Source: Kingdonia uniflora
Taxonomy: Eukaryota; Streptophyta; Magnoliopsida; Ranunculales; Circaeasteraceae
Assembly: GCA_014058105.1 (NCBI GenBank)
Contig: JACGCM010002692.1
Location: forward strand, 124,001-188,000
Direction of reading: 5' to 3'
Length of the DNA stretch: 64,000 bases
Shown: one piece after another, positions 10,054 through 21,749 of the stretch
Numbering within the stretch: the stretch's first letter is position 1
Layout of the letters: each line of letters opens with the position of its first letter
Program-made: the position numbers and the translations under genes
The notes under the pieces: model-generated
Databases searched by the model: none
What the model was told of the DNA's origin: nothing
Seen by the model: only the letters and a program-made list of their open reading frames with translations

Positions 10054-11495
10054 GGCGTATTGCGATTCATTTGGTAAGTATCCAAGGATGCTGTTGGTCA
10101 AAACGAAACTCTTAAAATGGATCCAACCTCTCAATCGAGTTGTCGGCAGCAAATCTTCTCAGAATTGTGATCTAACGCATCGGAGAGGTTCGAAATCCGT
10201 ACCGGTCAAAACTCCAGACTGGGAGTATTGTGATTCATTTTGAAACTATCCTAGCATGTTGTCGGTTGAAAAGAAACTCTTTAAAATGATCCAACCTCTC
10301 AAACAAGTTCTGGTCAGCGCATTAAACAGGGAGTATTGTGATTCATTTTGTAACTATCCTAGCATGTTGTTGGTCTAAAAGAAACTCTTAAAAATGATCC
10401 AACCTCTAAAATGATTTGTCGGCAGACAAGCTGCACATAATTGGGATCTAAAGAATCGGAGAGGTGCGAAATCCGTACCGGTCAAAACTTCAAACCGGGA
10501 GTATTGCGATTCATTTGGTAAGTATCCAAGCATGTTGTTGGTTAAAACAAAACTCTTAAAATGGATCCAACCTTACCAGCGTATCGCCGACAGCTTCTCA
10601 GAATTGCGATCTAAAGCATCGAAGAGGTTCGAAATTCGTTCCGGCCAATGTATTAAACCGGGAGTATTGTAATTCATTTGGTAACTATCCTAGTATGTTG
10701 TCGGTTTGAAAGAAACTCTTAAAAATAATCCAACCTCTAAAATGAGTTGTCGGTAGACATGCTTCACAGAATTTGGATCTAAAGAACCGGAGAGGTAAGA
10801 AATTTGTACCGGACAAAACATCAAACCGGGAGTATTGCGATACATTTGGTAAGTATCCAAGCATGTTGTTGGTCCAAATGAAACTCTTAAAATGGATCCA
10901 ACCTCTCAAACAAGTTGCCGGCAGCCAAACTTCTCAGAATTTCGATCTAACGCATCGGTGAGGTTCGAAATTCATTTCGGTCAAAGCATTAAGCCGGGAG
11001 TATTGTGATTCATTTGGTAACTATCCTAGCATGTTGTTTGTCTAAAAGAATCTCTTAAAAATGATCCAACCTCTTAAATGAGTTGTCGGTAGAAAAGCTG
11101 CACAGAATTGGAATCTAAAGAATCGGAGAGGTACAAAATCCATACCTGTCAAAACATCAATCCGGGAGTATTGCAATTCATTTGGCAAGTATCCAAGCAT
11201 GTTGTTGTTCAAATCGAGACTCGTAAAATGGATCCAACCTCACAAACGTGTCGCCGACAACTTCTCAGAATTGCGATCTAAGGCATCGGAGATGTTTGAA
11301 ATTCATTCCGGTCAAAGCATTAAACCGGGAGTATTGTGATTCATTTGGTAGCTATCCTTGTATGCTGTCGGTCTAAAACAAACTCTTAAAAATGATCCAA
11401 CCTTTAAAATAAGTTGTCGGTAGACATGCTTCATAGAATTGTGGTCTAAAGAATCGGAGAGGTAAGAAATCCGTACCGGTCAAAACATCAAACGG
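10054..11495 (+). repeat. Local dimeric higher-order repeat (331-336 bp period)
   Basis: A type 5-like monomer (gtattgcgat, gtaagtatccaagcatgttgttgg, aaaatggatccaacctc) alternates with a type 6-like monomer (gtctaaa, cctctaaaatgag, agacaagct or agacatgct). The starts at 10498, 10829, 11165 and 11496 are 331, 336 and 331 bp apart, that is 168 plus 163 or 168. The 5-bp difference is the ccaag deletion, absent only in the unit whose centre is near 10920. The first unit (10054-10497, 444 bp) carries the 10.3-kb deletion chimera. A two-monomer module has been amplified locally here. Confidence 0.85.
10280..10345 (+). repeat. Deletion chimera
   Basis: tctcaaacaagtt is joined directly to ctggtcagcgcattaaacagg. 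The HindIII-containing centre and the aatccgt segment of the monomer are absent, a loss of roughly 70-75 bp. Confidence 0.75.
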
Positions 11496-12489
11496 GGAGT
11501 ATTGCGATACATTTGGTAAGTATCAAAGCATGTTGTTGGTCAAAAAGAAACTCTTAAAATGGATCCAACCTCACAAACGTGTTGCCGGCAGCTTCTCAGA
11601 ATTGCAATCTAACGCATCGGAGAGGTTCGAAATCCATACCGGTCAAAACATCAAACCGGGAGTATTGTGGTCCATTTGGTACCAATCCTTGCATGTTGTC
11701 GGACGAAACGATACTCTTAAAAATGATCCAACCTCTCAATCGAGTTGTCCGCAGCCAATCTTCTCAAAATTGTGATCTAACGCATCGGAGAGGTTCGAAA
11801 TCCGTACCGGTAAAAACTTCAAACCGGGGGTATTGTCATTCATTTTGAAGCTATCCTAGAATGTTGTCGGTAGAAATGAAACACTTTAAAATGATCCAAC
11901 CTCTTAAACAAGTTGCCGGCAGCCAAACTTCTCAGAATTACGATCTAACGCATCGCCGAGGAATGAAATCCGTACCAGTCAAAACATCTAAATGGGAGTA
12001 TTGTGATTCAGTTGGTAATAATCTTTGCTTGTTTTCAGTCGAAACAAAAGTGTTAAAAATGATCCAACCTCTCAAACAAGTTTTCAGTATCTAAGCTTCT
12101 CAGAATTGGGATCTAAAGCATCAGAGAGGTAGAGAATCCAAACCGGTCATTAATTCAAGCCAGGATTATTGTGAATTATTTGGTAAGTATTCTAGCATGG
12201 TGTCGGTCGTAATGAAACTCTTTAAAATGATCCAACCTCTCAAGCGAGTTGCCGGTGACCAAGCTTCTATGAATTGCGATCTAAAGCATCGGAGTGGAAC
12301 GAATTCTGCACCGGTCAAGCAATATTCCGAGAGTATTGTGATTCATTTGGTAAGAATCCAAGCAAGTTGTTGGCCGATACGAAAATCTAACATCTCAAGC
12401 GAGTTGTCGGCAGCCAAGCTTCTCAAAAATGCGATCTAACGCATCGGAGAGGTACGAAATCCGTACCGGTCAAACCTTCAAACCGGGAG

Positions 12490-12532
12490 TATAGCGATTT
12501 TTTTGGTAAGTATATTTGGTAATTATCCAAGC
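12490..12532 (+). repeat. Short local duplication
   Basis: The usual tttggtaagtatcc is expanded to tttttttggtaagtatatttggtaattatcc, so the tttggtaa segment is present twice. It lies at a join between a type 5-like and a type 7-like monomer. Confidence 0.65.
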
Positions 12533-15150
12533 ATGTTGTCGGTCGATATGAAACTCATAAATAGGATCCGACCTCTCAAACCAGTTGTCGGCATCCAAGC
12601 TACTAAGAAATGCGATCTAGCGCATCGGAGAGGTTTGAAATCCGTTCTCTTCAAAACATCAAACCGGTAGTATTGTGATTCATTTGGTAACTATTCAAGC
12701 ATGTTGTCGGTCAAAACGAAACTCATAAAGTTGATCCAACTTCTAAAGCGAGTTGTCGGTAGGCAACTTCACTGAATTTTGATCTAAACCATCGGAGAGG
12801 TACGAAATCCGTATCGGTCTAAATTTCAAACTGGGAGTATTGTGATTTATTTGGCAAGTATCCAAGCATGTTGTCGGCCGAAGCAAAACTCTTAAAAATG
12901 ATCCAACCTCTCAAACGAATTGCCGATAGCCAAGCTTCTTAGAATTTAGATCTAACGCATCGGAGAGGTACGAATTCCGTACCGGTCAAAACATCAATGC
13001 GGGAGTATTGTGATTCATTTTGAAACAATCCTAGAATGTTTTCGGTTGAAACAAAACTCTTAAAAGCGATCCAACCTCTCAAACGAGTAGTCGGCAGCCA
13101 AGCTTCTCAGAATTGCGATCTAACGCATCAGAGAGGTATGAAATCCGTACCGGTCAAAACTTCTAAACAGGAGTATTGTGATTCAATTGGAAACCTTCCT
13201 TGCATGTTTTCGGTCGAAACAAAAGTGTTAAAAACGATCCAACTTCTTAAACAAGTTGTCAGTATCCAAGCTTCTCACAATTGGGATATAAAGCATCAGA
13301 GAGGTAGAAAACTCATACCGGTCATTAATTCAAGCCAGGAGCATTGAGAATTATTTGGAACTATCCTAGCATGTTGTCGGTCGTAATGAAACTCTTTAAA
13401 ATGATCCAACCTCTCAAGCGAGTTGTCGGTAGCCAAGCTTCCCAGAATTTTAATCTAACGCATCGAAGTGGTACGAATTCCGCACGAGTCAAAACAATAT
13501 TCTGGGAGTATTGTGATTCATTTGGTAACAATCAAAGCAAGTTGTTGGTCGATACGAAAATCCAACATCTCAATCCGTACAGGACAAAACTTCATACCGG
13601 GAGTATTGCGATTCTATTGGAATGCATCCAAGCATGTTGTTGGTCGAAACGAAACTCCTAAAATGGATCCAACCTCACAAACGTCTTGCCGGCAGCTTCT
13701 CAGAATTGTGATCTAACGCATCGGAGAGGTTCGAAATACGTTCCGGTCAAAGCATTAAACCGGGAGTATTGTGATTCATTTGGTAACTATCCTAGCATGT
13801 TGTCGGTTTAAACAAAACTCTTAAAAATTATCCAACCTCTAAAATGAGTTGTCGGTAGACAAGCTTCACGGAATTGAGATCTAAAGATTCGGAGAGGTTC
13901 TAAATCCGTACCGGTCAAAATTTCAAACCGGGAGTATTGTGATTTATTTTGTAAGTATCCAAGCATGTTGTCGGCCGAAATGATACTCTTAAAAATAATC
14001 TAGCCTCTCAAACGAATTGCCGATAGCCAAGCTTTTAAGAATTTCGATCTAATGCACCAGAGAGGTACGAAATCTGTACCCGTCAAAACTGCAATGCGGG
14101 AGCATTGAGGTTCATTTGGTATCTATCCTTTCATGTTGTTGGACAAAACGAGACTCTTAAAAGAGATCCAACCTCTCAATCGAATTGTTGGCAGCCTGCT
14201 TCTCAGAATTGCGATCTAACGCTATAGAGAGGTATGAAATCCGTACCTGTCAAAACTTCTAAACGGGAGTATTGTAAATCATTTTGTAAAATCCTTGCAT
14301 GTTTTCGATCGAAACAAAAGTTTTAAAAATGATCCAGCCTCTCAAACAAGTTGTCGGTATTCAAGCTTTTCATAATTGGGATCTAAAGCATCAGAGAGGT
14401 GCAAAATTCATACCGGTCATTAATTTAAACCAGAAGTATTGTGAATTATTTGGTAACTATCCTAGCATGATGTCGGTCGTAATGAAACTCTTTAAAATGG
14501 TCCAATCTCTCACGCGAGTTGCCGGTAGCCAAGCTTTTCAGAATTGCGTTCTAACGCATTGGAGTAGTACAAAATCCGCATCGGTCAAAACAAGATACCG
14601 GGAGTATTGTGATTCATTTAGTAGCAATCCAAGCTAGTTGTTGGTCGATACAGAAAGCCAACATCTTAAACGAGTTACCGGTAGCCATGCATCTCTGAAT
14701 TGGGATCTAACGCATCGGAGAGGTACGAAATCCGTATCGGTCAAAACTTCAAACCAGGAGTATAGGGATTCATTTGATAGCTATCCAAAAATGTTGTCGA
14801 TTGAAAAGAAATATGTAAAAAGGATCCAACCTCTCAAACGAGTTGTCGGTTGCCTAGCTTCTCATAATTGTGATCTAACGCATCGGAGTGGTACGAAATC
14901 TGTACCGGTCAAAACATCAAACCGGGAGTATTGCGATTCATTTGGTAACTATCCTAGCATTTTGTCGGTCGAAACGAAACTTTTGAAATTGATCCAACCT
15001 CACAAACGTGTTGCCGGCAGCTTCTTAGAATTTCGATCTAACGCATTTGAGAGTTTCGAAATCCGATCCCGTCAAAGCCTTAAACCGGGAGTATTATGAT
15101 TCATTTTGTAACTATCCTAGCATGTTGCCGGTCTAAACGAAACTCTAAAA

Positions 15151-16386
15151 AATGATCCAACCTCTAAAAAATGTTGTCGGTTGACAAGCTTCACAGAATT
15201 GGGATCTAAATGATCCAACCTCTCAAACGAATTGCCGGAAGCCAAGCTTCTAAGAATTTCAATCTAATGCATCTGAGAGGTATGAAATCTGTACCGGTCA
15301 TAATCTACAATGCGAGAGTATTGTGATTCATTTTAAAAATATCCTAGCATGTTGTCGGTCGAGACGAAACTCATAAGCACGATCCAACTACTCAACCGAG
15401 GTGTCGGTAGCCAAGCTTCTCTGAATAGCGATCTAACGCATCGGAGATGTACGAAATCCGTACCGGTTAAAACTTCAAACCGGGAGTATTGTGATTCATT
15501 TGGTATGTATCAAAGCCTGTTGTCGGTCGAAACAAAACTCTTAAAAACAAATCCAACCTCTCAAACGAATTGCCGGCGGCCAAGCTTCTCAGAATTGCGA
15601 TCTAACGCATCGGAATGGTTCAAAATCCGTTCTGGTCAAAACATCAAACCGGGAGTATTGTGATTCATCTGGTAGCTATCGAAGCATGTTGTCGGTCAAA
15701 ACGAAACTCTTAAAAATGATCCAACCTTTGAAACGAGTTGTCGGTAGACAAGCTTCACTGAATTTAGATCTAACGTATCGAAGGGGTACGAAATCCGTAC
15801 CGGACAAAACTTCAATGCGGGAGTATTGTAATTCATTTTGAAACAATCCTAGCATGTTATCGATCAAAACGAAACACTTATAAGCGATCCAACCTCTCAA
15901 ACAAGTTGTCAGCGGCCAGGCTTCTCAAAATTTTGATCTAACGCATCGGAGAGGTTCGAAATCCGTACCGGTCAAAACATCAAACCGGGAGTATTGTGTT
16001 TCATTTTGTAACAATTCTAGCATGTTATCGATCAAAACGAAACACTTATAAACGATCGAACCACTCAAACGAGTTGCCGGCGGCAAAGCCTCCCGGAATT
16101 GCGATCTATCGCATCGGTGAGGTTCGAAATCCGTTCCGGTCAAAGCATTAAACCGGGAGTATTGTGATTCATTTGGAAACTTTTCTAGCATTTTGTCGGT
16201 CTAAACAAAACTTTTAAAAATGATCTAACCTCTAAAATGAATTGTCGGTAGAAAAGCTTCACAGAATTGAGATCTAAAGAATCAGAGAGGTACGAAATCC
16301 GTAGCGTTCAAATTTTCAAACCGGGAGCATTGTGATTTATTTGGTAAGTATCGAAGCATGTTGTCGGCCGAAATAAAACTATTAAA
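15151..16386 (+). repeat. Recent tandem duplication, copy 1 (1236 bp)
   Basis: Begins at aatgatccaacctctaaaaaatg. Private variants shared with copy 2 include gggatctaaatgatcc (a deletion chimera at 15201), ggtcataatctacaatgcg, ctactcaaccgaggtg, gtatgtatcaaagcctg and gcggcaaagcctcccgg. By eye only a scattering of differences separates the copies, far fewer than between ordinary paralogous HORs. Confidence 0.93.
15195..15225 (+). repeat. Deletion chimera shared by both 1236-bp copies
   Basis: gaattgggatctaaa runs straight into tgatccaacctctcaaacg, skipping the second half of one monomer and the first half of the next. The same join is at about 16447 in copy 2, so it predates the duplication. 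Confidence 0.85.
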
Positions 16387-17623
16387 AATGATCCAACCTC
16401 TAAAAAATGCTGTCGGTTGACAAGCTTCACAGAATTGGGATCTAAATGATCCAACCTCTCAAACGAATTGCCGGAAGCCATGCTTCAAAGAATTTCAATC
16501 TAATGCATCTGAGAGGTATGAAATCTGTACCGGTCATAATCTACAATGCGGGAGTATTGTGATTCATTTTAAAACTATCCTAGCATGTTGTCGGTCGAGA
16601 CGAAACTCATAAACACGATCCAACTACTCAACCGAGGTGCCGGTAGCCAAGCTTCTCTGAATAGCGATCTAACGCATCGGGGATGTACGAAATCCGTACC
16701 GGTTAAAACTTCAAACCGAGAGTATTGTGATTCATTTGGTATGTATCAAAGCCTGTTGTCGGTCGAAACAAAACTCATAAAAACAAATCCAACCTCTCAA
16801 ACGAATTGCCGGCGGCCAAGCTTCTCAGAATTGCGATCTAACGCATCGGAATGGTTCGAAATCCGTTCTGGTCAAAACATCAAACCGGGAGTATTGTGAT
16901 TCATCTGGTAGCTATCGAAGCATGTTGTCGGTCAAAACGAAACTCTTAAAAATGATCCAACCTTTGAAACGAGTTGTCGGTAGACAAGCTTCACTGAATT
17001 TAGATCTAACGTATCGGAGGGGGTACGAAATCCGTACCGGACAAAACTTCAATGCGGGAGTATTGTAATTCATTTTGAAACAATCCTAGCATGTTATCGA
17101 TCAAAACGAAACACTTATAAGCGATCCAACCTCTCAAACAAGTTGTCAGCGGCCAGGCTTCTCAAAATTTTGATCTAACGCATCGGAGAGGTTCGAAATC
17201 CGTACCGGTCAAAACATCAAACCGGGAGTATTGTGTTTCATTTTGTAACAATTCTAGCATGTTATCGATCAAAACAAAACACTTATAAACGATCGAACCA
17301 CTTAAACGAGTTGCCGGCGGCAAAGCCTCCCGGAATTGCGATCTATCGCATCGGTGAGGTTCGAAATCCGTTCCGGTCAAAGCATTAAACCGGGAGTATT
17401 GTGATTCATTTGGAAACTTTTCTAGCATTTTGTCGGTCTAAACAAAACTTTTAAAAATGATCTAACCTCTAAAATGAATTGTCGGTAGAAAAGCTTCGCA
17501 GAATTGAGATCTAAAGAATCAGAGAGGTACGAAATCCGTAGCGTTCAAATTTTCAAACCTGGAGCATTGTGATTTATTTGGTAAGTATCGAAGCATGTTG
17601 TCGGCCGAAATAAAACTCTTAAA
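16387..17623 (+). repeat. Recent tandem duplication, copy 2 (1237 bp)
   Basis: Directly adjacent to copy 1. It is one base longer because of an extra g in gtatcggagggggtacg (about 17010), compared with gtatcgaaggggtacg in copy 1. The reverse-strand frame is identical over 88 codons at 15925-16191 and 17162-17428. This is the youngest exchange I can see in the window. Confidence 0.93.
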
Positions 17624-20600
17624 AATGATCCAACCTCTCAAACGAATTGCCGGTAGCCAAGCTTCTAAGAATTTCGATATAACGCATCAGAGAGGTACGA
17701 AATCTGCACTAGAAAAAACAATATACCGGGAGTATTGTGATTCATTTTGAAACAATCCAAGCAAGTTGATGGTCGAAACGAAAATCCAACATCTCAAACG
17801 AGTTGCCGGTAGCCAAGCTTCTCAGAATTGCGATCTAACGCATCGGAAAGGTACGAAATCCGTACCGGTCAAAACATCAAACCGGGAGTATTGTGGCTCA
17901 TTTGGTAACTATACTTGCATGTAGCTGGTCGAAACATAACAGCTAAAAATGATCCAACCTCTCAATCGAGTTATCGGCAGCCAAGCTTCTCAGAATTGCT
18001 ATCAAACGCATCGGAGAGGTATGAAATCCGTACCGGTCAATACTTCTAAATGAGAGTATTGTGAATCAGTTGGAAACCTTCCTTGCATTTTTTAGTCGAA
18101 ATAAAAGTGTTCAAAGCGATCCAGCCTCCCAAACAAGTTGTCGGTATCCAAGCTTCTCAGAATTGGAATCTAAAGCATCAGAGAGGTGCAAAATCCGTAC
18201 CAGTCAAAAATTTAAACCAGGAGTATTGTGAATTATTTGGTAACTATCCTAGCATGTTGTCGGTCATAATAAAACTCCTTAAAATGATCCAACCTCTGAA
18301 ACGGGTTGCCGGTAGCCAAGCTTCACAAAATTGCGATCTAACGCATCGGAGTGGTACAAAATCCACACCGGTCAAAACAATTTACCGGGAGAATTATGAT
18401 TTATTTGGTAACAATCAAAACAAGTTGTTGCACGATACGAAAATCTAACATCTCAAACGAGTTGTCGGTAGCCAAGCTTCTCAGAAATGCGATCTAACGC
18501 ATTGGAGAGGTACGAAATCCGTACCGTTCAAAACTTCAAACATTGAGTATTGTGATTCATTTAATAAGTATCCAAGCATGTTGTTGGTCGAAACGAAACT
18601 CTTAAAATGGATCCAACCTCACAAACGTGTTTCCGGCAGCCAAGCTTATCAGAATTATGATCTAACAAATTGGAGTGGTTCCAAATCCGTTTCGGTCAAA
18701 GCGTCAAACCGGGAGTATTGTGATTCATTTGGTAACTATCCTAGCATGTTGTCAGACTAAACGAAACGCTTAAAAATGATCCAACCTCTAAAATGAGTTG
18801 TCGGCAGACAAGCTTCACAAAATTATGATCAAAAGAATCGGAGAGGTACGAAATCAGTACCGGTCTAAATTTAAAGCCGGGAGTATTGTGATTTATTTGG
18901 TAAGTATCCAAGCATGTTGTCGGCTGAAACAAAACTCTTAAAAATGATCCAACCACTCAAACGAGTTGCCAGTAGCTAAGCTTCGATGAATTTCGATCTA
19001 ACGCATAAGAGAGATACGAAATCCGAACCGATCAAAACTTCGATGCGGGGGTATTGTGCTTCATTTTGAAACTATCCTAGCATGTTGTCGGTCGAAACGA
19101 AATTCTTAAAAATGATCCAACGTCACAAACGGGTTACCGGTAGCCAAGCTTCTCTTAATTTCGATCTAACACATCGGAGAGGTATGAAATCCGTACCGGT
19201 CAAAACATCAAACCAGGAGTATTGTAAATTTTTTGGAAACTATACTAGCATGTTGCCGGTCGTAATGAAGCTCTTTAAAATGATCCACCCTCTCAAGCGA
19301 GCTGCCGGTAGCCAAGCTTCTAAGAATTTCGATCTAACGCATCAGAGAGGTGTGAAATCCGTACCGGTCAAAACTTCGATGCGGGCGTATTGTGATTCAT
19401 TTTGAAACTATCCTAGCATGTTGTCGGTCGAGACAAAACTCTTAAAAACGATACAACCTCTCAGACGGGTTGTCGGTAGCCAAGCTTCTCCGAATTGCGA
19501 TCTAATGCACCAGAGATGTATGAAATCCGTACCGGTCAAAACTTCAAATCTGGAGTATTGTGATTCATTTAGGAAGTATCTAAGTATGTTGTCGGTCAAA
19601 ATGAAACCCTTAAAAAGAATCCAACCTCTCAAACGAGTTGCTGGCACCAAAGCTTCTCCGAATTGCGATCTAACGCATCGGAGAGGTTCGAAATCCGTTT
19701 CGGTCAAAACATCAAACCAGGAGTATTGCGATTCATTTGGTAACTATCCAAGCGTGTTATTGGGCAAAACGAAACTCTTAAAAATGATCCAACTTCTCTA
19801 ACGAGTTATCGGCAGCCAAGCTTATCAGAATTGCGATCTAACGCATCGGGGAGGTTTGAAATCCGTTCAGGTCAAAACATCAAACCGGGAGTATTGTGGT
19901 TCATTTGGTAATTATCCTTGCATGTTGTCGGTCGAAACGAAACACTTAAAAATGATCCAACCTCTCAATCGAGTTGTCGACAGCCAAGCTTCTCAGAATT
20001 GCGATCAAACGCATAAGAGAGGTATGAAATCCATACAGGTCAAAACTTCAAGCCGGGAGTATTGTAAATCATTTGGTAACAATTCTTGCATGTTATAAGC
20101 GATCCAGCCTCTCAAACAAGTTGTTGGTATCCAAGCTTCTCAGAATTGGTATCTAAAGCATCAGAAAGGTGCATAATCCATACCGGTCAAAAATTGAAAC
20201 CAGGAGTATTGCGAATTAATTTAGTAACTATCCTCGCATGTTGCCGACCGTAATGAAACTCTTTAAATTGATCCATCTCTCAAGTGAGTTGCCGGTAGCT
20301 AAGCTTCCCAGAATTGCGATCTAACGCATCGGAGTGGTACAAAATCCGCATCGATCTAAACAATATACCGGGAGCATTTTGATTCATTTGGTAACAATCC
20401 AAGCAAGTTGTTGGTCGATACGAAAATCCAACATCCCAAACGAGTTGCCGGTAGCCAAGCTTCTCAGAATTGCGATCTAACGAATCGGAGAGGTACGAAA
20501 TCCGTACTGGTCAAAACTTCAAACTGAGAGTATTGTGATTCATTTGGAAAGTATCCAAGCATGTTGTTTGTCGAAACAAGCTCTTCAAATGGATCCAACC

Positions 20601-20849
20601 TCACAAGCGTGTAGCCGGCAGCCAAACTTCTCAGAATTGCGATCTAACGCATCGGAGAGGTACGAAATCTATACCGATTTAAACTTCAATGCGGGAGTAT
20701 TATGATTCATTTTGAAACAATCCTAGCATGTTGTCGATCGAAACGAAACTCCCATAAATGATCCAACCTCTCAAACGAGTTGTCGGCAGCCAAGCTTCTC
20801 AGAGTTACGATCTAACGTATCGGATTGGTTCGAAATCCGTAACGGTCAA

Positions 20850-21732
20850 AATACAAATATCAAACTGGGAGTATTATGGTCAATTTGGTTACTCATACTT
20901 GCTGTTTTTGTCGGAAACGAAACGAATCTCTAATAAAGAGATCCAACGCTTCAGAGAGGTATAAAATTGTACCATCAAAATTCAAAACGGGGTATTGGAT
21001 TCATTTGGTAACAATCTTGCATATTTCATCGAACACAAAAGTGTTAAAAAATGATTATAGCCTCTCAAACAAGTTGCGGTATTCAAAAAGCTTCATCAGA
21101 ATTGGGATCTAAAGTCATGAGAGGGTGCAAAATGCTTACCGGTCAAAAACTTAAACAATGAGTATTGTGAATTATTTGTAACTATCAGAGCAGGTTGGTC
21201 GGTGCGTACTAAACTCTAGAAATGGTTCAACCTCTCAAGCGAGACGCCGGTAGCCAAGCTTCTCAGAATGCGATCGTAACGCATGAGTGGGATGAAATCC
21301 GCACGACTCAAAACAATAACGGGAGTATTGTGATTCATTTGGTAACATCAAGCAAGTGATGGTCGGATACAAAAACAAAAGTTCAAGCGAGTTGCCGGTA
21401 GACCAAGCTTCAGAATTGCGATATAACGCATCGGAGTGGTACGAAATCGTACCGATCAAAACATATACGGGAGTATATGATTCATTGGTAACAATCCATG
21501 CAAGTTGTTGGTGATACAAAAATCCAGCATCTCAACGAGTTAACGGTAGCCAAGCTTCAGATGCGATCAAACGCATCGGTAGAGGTACGCAATATGTACC
21601 GTCAGCTTCAATACGGGAGTATTGTGATCATTTTGAACAATACATAGATGTGTCGGTCGAAGGGAAACTCTTAAAATGATCTACCTCCAAACGAGTTGTC
21701 GCAGCCAAGCTTCTCCGAATTACATTACCCTA
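20850..21732. other. Indel-dense satellite stretch, possibly poor consensus sequence
   Basis: Over about 880 bp almost every landmark carries one-base gains or losses: gttgcggtattcaaaaagc, ggattcatttggtaacaatcttgc, cgaacacaaaagtg, aagtcatgagagggtgc, aacaataacggg, gtcggatacaaaaac, and gaattacattaccctacgatc at the end. On either side the monomers are intact and in register. The pattern resembles unpolished long-read sequence; an old decaying array segment is the alternative. Confidence 0.75.
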
Positions 21733-21749
21733 CGATCTAACACATCGGA

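Larger units (their letters stand above)
12776..17623 (+). repeat. Segmental block A2
   Basis: Matches block A3 at a nearly constant offset of 35821-35823 bp from 12841 to 14640 (anchors 12841/48662, 13036/48857, 13344/49165, 14636/50459). It includes the catctcaatccg chimera and the agctagttgttgg variant of type 4, and extends into the 1236-bp duplicated region from 15.15 kb. Confidence 0.85.

Noticed and set aside
15925..16191. Minus-strand open frames, one repeated identically at 17162-17428
   Set aside because: They are the complement of the satellite, and the identity reflects the 1236-bp DNA duplication, not selection on a protein.
20876..21112. Different-looking open frames in the indel-rich stretch
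   Set aside because: They arise because single-base indels shift the satellite frame; the underlying DNA is still the same monomer.
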